Shown one piece after another: positions 1-8,185 of a stretch of DNA of 45,610 bases (the first letter of the stretch is position 1; each line of letters begins with the position of its first letter). This DNA comes from JAKFDK01 sp036676195. GTDB taxonomy: Bacteria; Bacillota; Sulfobacillia; Symbiobacteriales; ZC4RG38. The notes beneath the pieces were generated by a model. That model saw only the letters and a program-made list of their open reading frames with translations. It was not told where the DNA came from and made no database searches. Made by a program: the position numbers and the translations under genes. The stretch covers positions 1-45,610 of the forward strand of contig JAKFDK010000048.1 of the NCBI GenBank assembly GCA_036676195.1, read 5' to 3'.

Positions 1-150
1 ACGCCATCGCCCCCCGGCGCCCGCCACCGTCCCCCGGCACACGCCACCGTCCCCCGGCACACGCCATCGCCCCCCGGCACACGCCATCGCCCCCCGGCGC
101 CCGCCACCGTCCCACGCCGCCCGCCACCGTCCCCCGGCGCCCGCCACCGT
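1..150. repeat. 20-bp tandem repeat array, cut by window edge
   Basis: Seven and a half head-to-tail copies of a 20-bp C-rich unit run from the first base to 150. Each unit reads roughly as (A/C)CGCCA(T/C)CG(C/T) followed by CCCCCGGC(A/G)C. Variants differ at three or four positions and one copy (101-120) carries CCCACGCCGC. The period is not a multiple of three, so the array is not obviously a protein repeat. It continues beyond the left edge, so its full size is unknown. Confidence 0.9.
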
Positions 151-701
151 GTAGGGCAGATTTTCCAGGGATAACCCCGGTTATCGTGATGGCCATTTTT
201 TCCAGACTGCTACTTTTGCAGAGTTCCAGATGCCCCAGGGGTAGTCTTGGATAGCTCTGGGGGGCGTCTGCCGGGGCAAAGCAGGCCGAAATCCCCGTTT
301 CGCAAGCTGGTTGGCGGTTTTTCCACGATCAGGCGAACCTGAAGCTTGGAAATAGTGCCTGACTGCTGTGGCCGGGTCAAGGCATCCAACCATTCCCTGC
401 CCGCCGTAGCCCGTCCGGTCCGGCAACCATCAGGAACCTTCAGACCGTGCGCAACATCGCGCCTGCGAGCCAGAACCCCGGCAAGCCGGGTGATCCAGAG
501 GACAGCCGCTTGCAGATCGGGTACGTAGACGGACACTGCGCCATTCCGGAGGTACCTCTGATCGCGCGTGGCTACTTCAACGATGACTGCCTGATTCGAA
601 TACTGGACGCGCTGTTTCCGCACCTGGAAAGCATCCAGGGGATGCTGATCTGGCAGGTGGGGTGCCCTCAGGCTCGGGTACCACGTCCAAGAAAGGCCCA
701 A
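151..701. other. No recognisable gene (about 550 bases)
   Basis: Several frames are open on both strands here, but none gives a protein I recognise, none has a convincing ribosome binding site, and the long plus-strand frame overlaps the recognisable ABC-ATPase remnant antisense. Given the broken genes immediately to the right, this is most likely decayed coding DNA. I see no RNA gene, terminator or insertion-sequence end in it. Confidence 0.5.
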
Positions 702-1296
702 TCAAGGGGGGGACGGGGGTGGGTATCGATCGGGATTGTCACTGGCCAGGTGTGCAGACTGCCTATGCAGCGGAACGACCCTGATCCCCGGCTGGTGAAG
801 GTACTGCAGGTGCTGCTGGCAGTGGTGTTTTTTGGGGGCTGGGAACTGGCCGCCTTCCATCAGGACCAGGTCCGGCTCGTGCACCAGTGCCTGGGCAATG
901 GCCACCCGTTTGCGCATGCCCCCGGAAAGCTGATGCGGGTAAGCGCCGCCAAAGCCCTTCAGCCCCGTTCGTTCCAGCCACTGCCCGACCCGGGCCTGAA
1001 CCGCCGTCGGATCACACTTCTGCAGCCAGAGCGCCAGGCCGATGTTATCGGCGACGGTCTTCCAGGGCAGCAGGGCGTCAGTCTGAAAGACGTAGCCTAC
1101 CCCCCTGGGAATCCCGTTCACCGGCTCGTCGCGCAGGGTCACCTGCCCTCCGGACGGCGCCAGAATGCCGGCGGCCAGATTCAGGAGCGTGGACTTTCCA
1201 CAACCGCTCGGGCCAACCACCGACACAAACTCGCCGGCGTGTGTGGGCATTGTAGCGAAGGGTGACATGATCAAAGGTCAAGACGCTCGCCGTCAT
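702..1296 (-). pseudogene. ABC transporter ATP-binding protein remnant (nitrate/sulfonate/taurine type)
   Basis: This is the remains of an SsuB/TauB/NrtD-like ATPase that would energise uptake of small organic anions. The ATG at 1296 has an excellent ribosome binding site (AAGGAGG) and opens with MTASVLTFDHVTLRYN. The frame is then lost near 1250, and the protein resumes in another frame with GEFVSVVGPSGCGKST (Walker A). It continues through a Q-loop (YVFQTDALLPWKT) and the signature LSGGMRKRVAIAQAL. About 15 residues normally found between the first strand and Walker A are missing. After Walker B begins (DLVLM) the family sequence stops at about 860 and unrelated residues follow, so the D-loop, H-loop and C-terminal half are absent. 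The start overlaps the stop of the GntR remnant upstream, so the two probably formed one operon. It is not expected to yield a working ATPase. Confidence 0.85.
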
Positions 1297-1307
1297 ACCA
1301 GTCCTCC

Positions 1308-1934
1308 TTAGAGCCGCGGACACTGGGTGGATGGCCGGCCCCGGCGCGCACCGGGGCTTGCATTCATCCAGGCCAGCCGCATCCGGTGCTGGTGGGCATC
1401 GCCGCGAAAGTGAATGCGGGCCAGAATCAGCGGTGTACCGTCCTGGGCCAGATACCGAACTTCGTACTGTAGCAGCGGGATGTTCGGCGTCACCTCCAGG
1501 TGGCCGGCCAGCACCGCATCGGCCGGAACCGCTGTGACCGAAAGCAATGCCTCCGCCAGTGGGATGTTAAGGCGGTTTTCCAGGAGTTCCGGCAGCGGTG
1601 TCTGCTCATGCAGGTCGTCGTAGGTCAGGTGGCTGGCCCACGCCCCCGGAAGATAGGCCACGGAAAAGGCAAAGACCTGATCGCCCCGCCGCCGCAAACG
1701 CTCAATGACCACCGCCGGGTCGGCCGCCGGCTGACGCAGAAACTCGGCCACTTCCGCCGGTGGCAGTTCCTCCTTGACCACCAGTCTGGCTACCCGCGTA
1801 TCCAGAAAAGTAAACATGGTGGTCAGTTCTTCCCCGAAGCCCGTAAACGCCGGTGGTTCTGACCCGGTATGGGTCAGCGCCACCACGGTGCCGACCCCGC
1901 GCCGTCGGCTCAGCAGCCGCTGGCGAACTAAAAC
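1308..1934 (-). pseudogene. GntR/HutC-family regulator lacking its DNA-binding domain
   Basis: The reading frame encodes a full UTRA effector-binding domain (roughly FTFLDTRVARLVVKEELP through the final strand ILARIHFRGDAHQHR). This is the ligand-sensing half of HutC/FarR-type GntR repressors. At the N-terminus only the last piece of the winged helix is present (RLLSRRRGVGTVVAL, the usual end of the wing), and an in-frame TAA lies directly upstream at about 1935-1937. The sequence upstream is AT-rich and unlike its surroundings, so the helix-turn-helix part seems to have been replaced or deleted. A GTG at 1886 could still start a UTRA-only protein, but no good ribosome binding site precedes it. 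It sits directly upstream of the broken ABC ATPase and was probably its regulator. Confidence 0.8.
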
Positions 1935-2035
1935 TTATAACTCTTCGTTTTTACACACTACAAAAACAGCGGAAAGGCAAGGGCGCTGCCTGGCGGCATG
2001 GAAATGATTTTGTCATACGCACAATTACAAGGAAC

Positions 2036-2074
2036 ACAGCCCCGGCCGCACCATGCAGGTGCAGCCGGGGCTGT
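2036..2074 (-). terminator. Rho-independent terminator of the selenoprotein operon
   Basis: An 11-bp perfect stem (ACAGCCCCGGC with GCCGGGGCTGT) extends inward by five more pairs (GCACC with GGTGC) across one mismatch, with a 5-base loop. On the minus strand it is followed by a moderately T-rich run (GTTCCTTGTAATT). It lies 15 bases beyond the stop of the gene at 2089, so it marks that gene as the intact end of a transcription unit. Confidence 0.75.
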
Positions 2075-2088
2075 ACAACATTGACAGG

Positions 2089-2376
2089 TTACTTTACCCG
2101 GTGGGCATGCTTGTCCTTATCTTCGGCACTACCGGCAATGTAGCGCCCGTCGAGCAGAACGGCATGTTCGGCCACCTGGTAGATCTCGGCCGCCAACTCC
2201 TCAATGGTCAGGTTCGGGTCGGTAATCTTGACCCGAGCCGGGTTGGGAATCAGCGGGCCATTATAGTCCACTTCAATAGTGAACCGGGTATCCTCTAAAA
2301 GACGACCCACGATCGTCTTGGGGCAGCCCCCTCATCACATGCCCTCGATGTGCAGCAGATATTCCCGCACGTCCAC
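2089..2376 (-). CDS. Candidate tandem-selenocysteine MerP-like heavy-metal-binding protein (reads through UGA UGA)
   Basis: The GTG at 2376 has an ideal ribosome binding site (GGAGGTGA, 6 bases upstream) and starts a 95-residue frame. It is interrupted only by two adjacent TGA codons at 2337-2332. Read as selenocysteine (U), the protein runs MDVREYLLHIEGM-UU-GGCPKTIVGRLLED and on to ITDPNLTIEELAAEIYQV. This matches the heavy-metal-associated fold (strand-helix-strand-strand-helix-strand) with the metal loop GMxCxxC replaced by GMUUGGC. The CP directly after the loop resembles MerP (GMTCAACP). The first strand, REYLLHIEGM, lies upstream of the UGAs, so the fold needs read-through. A SECIS-like hairpin follows the second UGA by 12 bases. 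The gene is last in an operon behind a cyclase and an acyl-CoA dehydrogenase and has its own terminator. Alternatives are a pseudogene with two stops, or a shorter protein from the GTG at 2310, which would lack the metal loop. Confidence 0.65.
2299..2319 (-). promoter_or_regulatory. Putative bacterial SECIS hairpin
   Basis: On the minus strand AAGACGA (2319-2313) pairs perfectly with TCGTCTT (2305-2299). A further U-G pair leaves a 5-base loop CGTGG with a G in the second position. The stem begins 12 bases after the second TGA. Established bacterial SECIS rules ask for a stem-loop shortly downstream of the UGA, with a G in the first two loop positions and the loop about 16-37 bases from the UGA; all hold here. 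The spacing resembles that of E. coli fdhF (about 11 bases). The hairpin is inside the coding frame, as expected for bacteria. Confidence 0.6.
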
Positions 2377-2441
2377 TGGGCGTCACCTCCGTGACTTTAG
2401 TATGCCCGGCACCCGCCGCAATGCTCAGTGATTTCCGTCAC

Positions 2442-3317
2442 CTACACCACGGCCAGAGGGGTCACGGGGCTGCCAACACCGCCGGTGATGCCCAGCGGCG
2501 CCACCACAAAGAGGAATTCGTACGCCTTATCCCGGGCCAGGGCCTCCAGGTCGAGCTGCTCCATCAGGTGAATGCCCAGGTCCACCAGCAGGCGGATGTG
2601 CACCGGGAAGAGATCGTCCTTGTTCACAGCCGGCACCTTTTCCACGGCGGTGTTGTCAGCGGCAATCACGCTGACCTGACGGGCGTTGAACCAGTCGACC
2701 GTATCCAGGCCGATGCCGGGCTGTTCCTTTTCGAACCCGGCCGGGTCCTTCTTGTGCACCGTCAGCCAGCCGGTGCGGATCAGCACGGCGTCGCCGGTGC
2801 CCACCGTTACCCCCTGAGCCTGGCAGCAGGCGTCCAGGTCGGCAGCAGTGACCACATGGCTGGCGGGCAGGTGCTCCACACCGTACAGGGCAGCCACATC
2901 CAGCAACACGCCACGGGTGAAGATGGAGCCGATCTTGTCGATCCCGCCGCGCTTGGCGCCGTATGAGCGCACCTCGCTGGCGGCATAGCCGTTGAACATC
3001 TTGTCTTCGCTGCACACATGCGCCAGGGCATCAATATGGGTCCCGGCGTGGCAGGCCAGCATCAGATAGTCGTCGGTGTACTGGAACCCGCCCTTGGTCT
3101 TCTGACCGGCGGCGTAGTCGCCGCCGTCCATCGTCATGAAGTGGAGCACCGGCGCCCGGCCCGGAAAGACCGGGACCTTATGCTGCTGGACCGGCAGGGC
3201 CAGGCCATAGACCTGCCCCCGCTTGACCAGACCGGCCGCCTTGACGATCAGCTCCGGGGTAATGTAATTCAGGGTGCCGCGCTCATCCTGCGCGCCCCAC
3301 TTGCCCCAGTTGTTCAT
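2442..3317 (-). CDS. Cyclase family protein (kynurenine formamidase-like metal hydrolase)
   Basis: The 291-residue product has the hallmarks of the cyclase/kynurenine formamidase family (PF04199). The metal-binding HxGTHxDxxxH motif is present as HAGTHIDALAH near residue 90, preceded by the typical N-terminal WGKWGAQDERGTLNYIT, and a later segment reads GDAVLIRTGWL. Family members hydrolyse N-formyl or cyclic amide and lactone-type bonds with Zn or Mn in the cytoplasm; the substrate here cannot be read from sequence. It starts 6 bases after the acyl-CoA dehydrogenase stop, so the two are cotranscribed. The selenoprotein candidate follows after 65 bases. Length and motifs indicate an intact enzyme. 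Confidence 0.88.
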   Translation of the reverse strand: MNNWGKWGAQDERGTLNYITPELIVKAAGLVKRGQVYGLALPVQQHKVPVFPGRAPVLHFMTMDGGDYAAGQKTKGGFQYTDDYLMLACHAGTHIDALAHVCSEDKMFNGYAASEVRSYGAKRGGIDKIGSIFTRGVLLDVAALYGVEHLPASHVVTAADLDACCQAQGVTVGTGDAVLIRTGWLTVHKKDPAGFEKEQPGIGLDTVDWFNARQVSVIAADNTAVEKVPAVNKDDLFPVHIRLLVDLGIHLMEQLDLEALARDKAYEFLFVVAPLGITGGVGSPVTPLAVV

Positions 3318-3322
3318 GTTGC

Positions 3323-4504
3323 CTATGCCTCCGTGATGTCCAGCATGGTCCGGGCGACCTCGTCGCCGCCCTTGTCGAGCAGGTGACGGGCGATGACCAG
3401 CTTCTGAACTTCAGAGGTGCCCTCGTAAATCCGGGGCGCACGCACCTGCCGGTACAGCCGCTCGGCCGGGTACTGCTTCCAGGCGCCATAGCCGCCGTAA
3501 AGCTGCACGCAGGAGTCCACCGCCCGCTGCGCCGCCTCGGTGGCGAACAGCTTGGCAATGGAACTCTCGCCGGTCACCCGGTGACCCTGGTCCTTGCACC
3601 AGGCAGCATGGTATACCAGCATCTTGGCGGCCTTCATTTCCGCCGCCATCTCGGCGATCTTGGCCTGCACGGCCTGGAATTCGGCGATGGGCTTGCCGAA
3701 CTGGACCCGCTCCTTGACCCGGTTAATGGCCAGGTCAATGGCCTGCAGACCCAGACCCACGGCCTGCGCACCCACGCTGGCCCGGAACAGGTCCAGGGTG
3801 GTCATGGCAGTACGGAAGCCAGTGCCTTCCTCGCCCATGCGCTGGGTGGCCGGAATGCGGCAGTTGGTGAAGGTGACCAGGCCGATGATGTGGGCGGCGA
3901 TCATCTCCTGGGGCTGGATGTGACACCCAGGGGTACCGGCCTCGACCACAAAGGCGGAAATGCCCTTATAGCCGGGACCGCCGGTGCGCGCAAACAGGCT
4001 GAAGGTTGCAATATCGCAGGCGTTGGAAATAAAGATCTTCCGCCCGTTAATCACGTAGTCGTCGCCATCCCGCACCGCCGAGCACTCCAGGTTGGCAGCA
4101 TCGGAACCAGCCGCCGGTTCGGTCAGGGCGAAGGCGGCCAGGCGCTCACCGCGGGCAATGGGGGGCAGGAACTTCTGCTTCTGCTCCTCGTTACCGGCGA
4201 TCACAATCGGGTAGGAACCCAGGCCCTGCACCGCCACCACCGGCTCCCAGTCGGCGGCATAGCGGGACAGTTCCTCACGGGCCAGGCACAGGCGCATGGC
4301 CATGCCTTCAGCCGGTGCGGTGCCGCCGTATGCGGGCGGAATGACCAGGCCATGCAATCCGGCGTCGGCCGTGGCCTTCATAATTTCAGGGGTGGGCTGC
4401 AGGTCATCACCCATTTTTTCCAGCATGGGCGCCAGGACATCCCGGGCCACCCGGCGTACCTCACGCTGAAAAGCTACCTCGGCGCTGCTGCGAGCGAAAT
4501 CCAT
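3323..4504 (-). CDS. Acyl-CoA dehydrogenase
   Basis: A full-length (393 residues) flavin-dependent acyl-CoA dehydrogenase, which oxidises an acyl-CoA thioester at the alpha-beta bond and passes electrons to ETF. Family signatures are present in order: FALTEPAAGSDAANLE (flavin and substrate contact), the QFGKPIAEFQAVQ segment, and the C-terminal QLYGGYGAWKQYPAERLYRQVRAPRIYEGTSEVQ pattern seen in pieces, including the IYEGTSE glutamate used as catalytic base in many members. The start at 4504 has a strong AGGAGGG ribosome binding site; an out-of-frame ATG lies 4 bases upstream. It leads an operon with the cyclase and the MerP-like selenoprotein candidate. That suggests an aromatic or amide-derived acyl-CoA pathway rather than general fatty-acid oxidation, but the substrate is inference. 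Confidence 0.93.
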   Translation of the reverse strand: MDFARSSAEVAFQREVRRVARDVLAPMLEKMGDDLQPTPEIMKATADAGLHGLVIPPAYGGTAPAEGMAMRLCLAREELSRYAADWEPVVAVQGLGSYPIVIAGNEEQKQKFLPPIARGERLAAFALTEPAAGSDAANLECSAVRDGDDYVINGRKIFISNACDIATFSLFARTGGPGYKGISAFVVEAGTPGCHIQPQEMIAAHIIGLVTFTNCRIPATQRMGEEGTGFRTAMTTLDLFRASVGAQAVGLGLQAIDLAINRVKERVQFGKPIAEFQAVQAKIAEMAAEMKAAKMLVYHAAWCKDQGHRVTGESSIAKLFATEAAQRAVDSCVQLYGGYGAWKQYPAERLYRQVRAPRIYEGTSEVQKLVIARHLLDKGGDEVARTMLDITEA

Positions 4505-4631
4505 TCATCGTTCCCTCCTGGTATTTGCACCTCATACTACTATAACAGTACGGTCGACTTATTTGGAGGTGTCCGTTACATATCGCTGATTTTGGGCGGT
4601 CAAACGGCGGTTCCGGCGGGGTGAATGGTGT

Positions 4632-7600
4632 TCAGCGACTGATTGCCCGGTCGGGCGAGGCCACCCCCCACCGGTGTCCCTGGGCATACTCCACCCCCAG
4701 TTGCCGAAGCACCTCGGCTACGGATTCGCTCTCCACCCACTCGGCGATGACCTCCTTGCCCAGGGCCTGGGCCACGGCCTTGATGGCCTGCACCAGAGCC
4801 CGGTTGGTCGGGTCGGTATCCAGGTTGCGGATAAACGAGCCGTCGATCTTGACGTAATCAGCCGGCAGTGCCCGCAAGTACGAGAAAGAGGAAAAGCCCA
4901 TGCCGAAGTCGTCCAGGGCGAAATGGCAGCCAAGCTCGCACAGGCGCCCCATCCATTGCTGGGCCCGGAGCAGGTCGGTCACCGCCGCCGTTTCGGTAAT
5001 TTCAAAGGCCAGGCGCCCCGGCGCCACGCCGCTGGCGCGGATCTGCTTTTCGATCAGGTCCAGCAGGGAGTCGTCGCCCAGACTGGCCCCGGACAGGTTG
5101 ACAAACAGACGCAGGTCGGGGTCGGCCTGCAGCAGGTGCAGGGACTTCTCCAGCACCCAGCGGTCAACCTGGGGCATCAGGCCGAACCGTTCGGCGGCCG
5201 GGATGAAGGCCCCGGGCTGAATCAGCCCGCCGTCGGCGTCCTGCATGCGCACCAGCACCTCCGCATGCTCCGCCTGCCCGGTGGCCAGGCGGACTACCGG
5301 CTGAAAGTGCAAGACAAAGCGCCCCTGCCGCAGGGCGTCCTTGATCCGGGTCGCCCACTGACTGGCCTCAGCCAGCTTGGTTTCGGCCTTGCTCCAGGTC
5401 GGATAGACCACAATGCGGTTCTTGCCCTGGTCCTTGGCCGCATACATGGCCGAGTCGGCCAGGGACTGGGCAGCCGGCAGATCCAGACGGCCGTCCAGGG
5501 GCGCAATACCGATGCTGATGCCCAAATCGAAGGTGTGGCCGCCCAGATGAAAGCAAAATTCATTGACCTCGCTGCGCAGGCGCTCGGCGGTCGCCCTCGC
5601 CTGCGGCAGCGAAACGTCTTCGAGCACTACGGCAAACTCATCGCCGCCCAGCCGGGCCAGGAAATCGTCCGGGCGCAGTGTGCGCCGCAGCAGATTGGCC
5701 AGGGTGATCAGCAACTGGTCGCCGGCCGGGTGCCCAAGGGTATCGTTGACCAACTTGAAGTTATCCAGGTCCATGATCAGCAGTGCGCCCCGGCGTCCCC
5801 GCCGGGACCGGTCCACCATCCGTTGCAGCGTGTCCTCCAGGGCCCGGCGGTTGGGCAGGTCGGTCAGGGGATCGTGCATGGCCAGGTAGCGGACCTGTTC
5901 CTCGTGGCGACGGCGCTCGGTCACGTCCTGTTTAATGGCAATGAAGTGGGTCATCTCCCCCTGCGGATTGCGCACCGGGGTGATGGTGGTTTCTTCTATG
6001 TATACACTGCCGTCCTTGCGGCGGTTGTGCATCTCGCCACGCCAGACCTTCCCGGCCAGAATGGTCTCCCACAGTTGCCGGTAAAAGGCCCGGCTCTGTT
6101 CACCGGACTTGAGAATGCGCAGCGTGTGGCCGCACACTTCCCTGGCCGTGTATCCGGTGAGCAGGGTAAAGGCGGGGTTAGTCCACTTCACCCGGCCGCT
6201 GCAGTCCGTGATGACCACAGCGTTAGCGGCATTTTCCAGAGCCACGGTCTGCAGCAGGATCTGCTCCTGGTGGGCAGCAGCCTGCAGAGAGATGGCGACC
6301 TGGTTGGAAAACCCGGTCAGGTGGTCAACGGTCTGCTCATCGAAGGCGTTCGGCCGGGCCGCGCCCAGGACCAGTACGCCCAGAATCTGTCCCTGCGCCG
6401 TCAGCGGGATGGCCAGAACGGAAGCCACCCCGCGGTCCAGGAGCCCCTCCCGCCACGGCGCCATCCCCGGATCGGTGGCCACATTGTCCATCTGTGGCTG
6501 CCCGGTACAAATGGCCCGACCGGAAGGCCCGCCGCCCTCGGGGGTATCGTCCCAGCGGACCGCGATTTCCTGCATCAGGCCGGCACCCGTTCCGTCCCGC
6601 GCCCGGACACTGATCCGACCGTCCGGCTCCTTCAGCCCAATCCAGACCAGCGGATAGGCACAAGCGACCGCCAGTTCACCGCAGACGAACTGCAGGATGG
6701 TGTCGACCGGCTGGTTTTGCAGGATCCGGCGGTCGATTTCGGCCAGCAGCCGTTGTGCATTCTCCATGCGCTTGCGCTGGGTGATGTCGCGTATAATCCC
6801 CAGGATCATGTGCTCCCCCTGCACCTCCAGACCGGCGGCGCTGACCTCTACGGGGAAGACGGTACCATCCTTCCGCCGGTGCACGGTCTCGAAGGTCGTG
6901 CTGTCCATGTCCGACAGGGCCATGGTATGCCCAACGGGCGGGTGTGAGCCCGGGGCGCGCAGGTCCCGGATATTCAGGTGGGCCAGTTCATTGGCATCAT
7001 AGCCGTAGACCGTGCAGGCAGCCGGGTTGAACTCGATCAGATCCCCGCCCTCGTGCAGCAGCACCACGTCCTGGGTGCGTTCGAATACCATCTGGTAGCG
7101 GCGCATCTGTTCTTCCACTTGCTTGCGCTGGCTAATGTCCCGCACCACGCCCAGGAAATAGCGCCGGCCGGCGGAAACAAACTCCGAAAACTCCAGGCCA
7201 ATGGGGAAATGCGACCCATCCCGGCGCCGGCCGGTGACTTCAAACTCCACGCCGGTGCGCTGGCTCTGGCCGGTTTCCCGGTAGCGCAGCCAGCCCTGGT
7301 GAAATTTGTCGCGCGCCTCCTCCGGCATCAGCAGGTGCTGCGACCGGCCGATGACTTCATGCGCCTGATACCCGAATATCCGCTCCGCCGCCGGGTTAAA
7401 AGTTTCCACGATACCCTGCTCGTTGGTAATGATGATCCCGTCAGGCGCACCGTTGATCATGGCGGAGGCGCGCAGTGCCTCACGCGCATAGGCGCTGCGC
7501 AGCGGCCGGATCACGATCCGCCAGGTCGCCCCCAGCAGGATCAAAGCCGACCCAATGTGCGCCAGAACAGGGACCAGGCCACGGCTCCAGCCCCAGTGGG

Positions 7601-7769
7601 CGGGGGCCAAGTGCACCGCCTCATCTGCCGCCAGCGCCAGCAAGGCCCAGGAAGCCAGTATCAGAATGGTGCGCGGCGAAAACAGTACTTCCAGCGGCGA
7701 ATCAGACTGTCCTTTCCCCGGCCGGGAGTTCTCCGGACTGGATGGCTTCCCTCGGGTGGCCCTTTCCAT
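4632..7769 (-). CDS. Membrane PAS-PAS-GAF-PAS-GGDEF-EAL cyclic-di-GMP turnover protein
   Basis: A 1045-residue sensor of c-di-GMP metabolism. Two membrane helices lie near residues 33-52 and 67-88. Two PAS domains (about 100-345, each ending in a PAC-type GVVRDISQRKQ or GIIRDITQRKR) and a GAF domain (about 350-505) come next. A third PAS precedes the GGDEF domain, whose motif is intact (ARLGGDEFAVV), so diguanylate cyclase activity is plausible. The EAL domain has EVL in place of EAL but keeps the glutamate, the NLS asparagine, EITE, DDFG, VKIDGSF, AEWVE and the QG glutamine, so phosphodiesterase activity may also remain. It is a single-gene unit downstream of tRNA-Ser and its terminator, and is transcribed away from it. 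The signal sensed is unknown. Confidence 0.93.
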   Translation of the reverse strand: MERATRGKPSSPENSRPGKGQSDSPLEVLFSPRTILILASWALLALAADEAVHLAPAHWGWSRGLVPVLAHIGSALILLGATWRIVIRPLRSAYAREALRASAMINGAPDGIIITNEQGIVETFNPAAERIFGYQAHEVIGRSQHLLMPEEARDKFHQGWLRYRETGQSQRTGVEFEVTGRRRDGSHFPIGLEFSEFVSAGRRYFLGVVRDISQRKQVEEQMRRYQMVFERTQDVVLLHEGGDLIEFNPAACTVYGYDANELAHLNIRDLRAPGSHPPVGHTMALSDMDSTTFETVHRRKDGTVFPVEVSAAGLEVQGEHMILGIIRDITQRKRMENAQRLLAEIDRRILQNQPVDTILQFVCGELAVACAYPLVWIGLKEPDGRISVRARDGTGAGLMQEIAVRWDDTPEGGGPSGRAICTGQPQMDNVATDPGMAPWREGLLDRGVASVLAIPLTAQGQILGVLVLGAARPNAFDEQTVDHLTGFSNQVAISLQAAAHQEQILLQTVALENAANAVVITDCSGRVKWTNPAFTLLTGYTAREVCGHTLRILKSGEQSRAFYRQLWETILAGKVWRGEMHNRRKDGSVYIEETTITPVRNPQGEMTHFIAIKQDVTERRRHEEQVRYLAMHDPLTDLPNRRALEDTLQRMVDRSRRGRRGALLIMDLDNFKLVNDTLGHPAGDQLLITLANLLRRTLRPDDFLARLGGDEFAVVLEDVSLPQARATAERLRSEVNEFCFHLGGHTFDLGISIGIAPLDGRLDLPAAQSLADSAMYAAKDQGKNRIVVYPTWSKAETKLAEASQWATRIKDALRQGRFVLHFQPVVRLATGQAEHAEVLVRMQDADGGLIQPGAFIPAAERFGLMPQVDRWVLEKSLHLLQADPDLRLFVNLSGASLGDDSLLDLIEKQIRASGVAPGRLAFEITETAAVTDLLRAQQWMGRLCELGCHFALDDFGMGFSSFSYLRALPADYVKIDGSFIRNLDTDPTNRALVQAIKAVAQALGKEVIAEWVESESVAEVLRQLGVEYAQGHRWGVASPDRAISR

Positions 7770-7967
7770 GGCCCTGCCCCCCTGTCACTTCTGTGCAACA
7801 TGCTACGTGCAGGCTGACACCGACCGACCGGTCGGGTGCCCATGCATAGGCCGGTTCTTCCGGGCTCAGGAGAGCTTGTTTCGAGAATCGGCAGAATGTC
7901 CTGTAGTTCGGCAAATCTCTTTGCCTTCCTGCCGAAATAGATCGACCACCATGCATTTGTTGGTAAT

Positions 7968-8004
7968 GCAAAGAAAAAGAAGACGCCGGGCCTATGGCCC
8001 AGCG
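7968..8004 (-). terminator. Terminator after tRNA-Ser(GGA)
   Basis: On the minus strand CGCTGGGCC pairs with GGCCCGGCG (one T-G wobble) around a 3-base ATA loop, followed by TCTTCTTTTTCTTT. It lies about 20 bases past the tRNA 3' end and is a classic intrinsic terminator. It separates the tRNA from the downstream GGDEF-EAL gene. Confidence 0.9.
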
Positions 8005-8022
8005 CCTTCTGTTGGTTTGTTT

Positions 8023-8114
8023 TGGCGGAGAGAGAGGGATTTGAACCCTCGATACGGTTTAAGCCGTATACACGATTTCCAGTCGTGCTCCTTCGACCAC
8101 TCGGACATCTCTCC
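8023..8114 (-). tRNA. tRNA-Ser(GGA)
   Basis: A complete class II tRNA of 92 bases with encoded CCA. The acceptor stem is GGAGAGA with TCTCTCC. The anticodon loop reads CTGGAAA (anticodon GGA, reading UCC/UCU), flanked by the CACGA/TCGTG stem. A long serine-type variable arm (TACGGCTTAAACCGTA) precedes the T arm GAGGGTTCAAATCCCTC. It has its own promoter at 8130-8158 and a terminator at 7968-8004. Confidence 0.97.
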
Positions 8115-8129
8115 GTGTGCCGCTTTGCT

Positions 8130-8158
8130 ATTGTACTGTGTATGCACACCGCCGTCAA
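8130..8158 (-). promoter_or_regulatory. Sigma-A promoter of tRNA-Ser(GGA)
   Basis: On the minus strand TTGACG (8158-8153) and TACAAT (8135-8130) are separated by exactly 17 bases. The predicted start lies about 10 bases upstream of the mature tRNA 5' end. The same arrangement is duplicated at 8230-8258 in front of the truncated tRNA copy. Confidence 0.8.
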
Positions 8159-8185
8159 TCATCTATTCCTGGCAAAGGTGGTGCA

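Noticed and set aside
1..150. CRISPR array at the left end
   Set aside because: The unit is 20 bp repeated without unique spacers; repeats abut directly and show degenerate positions, so it is a tandem repeat.
447..1265. Long plus-strand open frame of 272 residues at the left end
   Set aside because: It lies opposite the recognisable ABC-ATPase and GntR remnants, has no ribosome binding site, and its product has no family features.
2089..2310. Ordinary 73-residue protein starting at GTG 2310
   Set aside because: That start has no ribosome binding site and would remove the metal loop and first strand; the upstream GTG at 2376 has an ideal site and restores the full fold if the UGAs are read.
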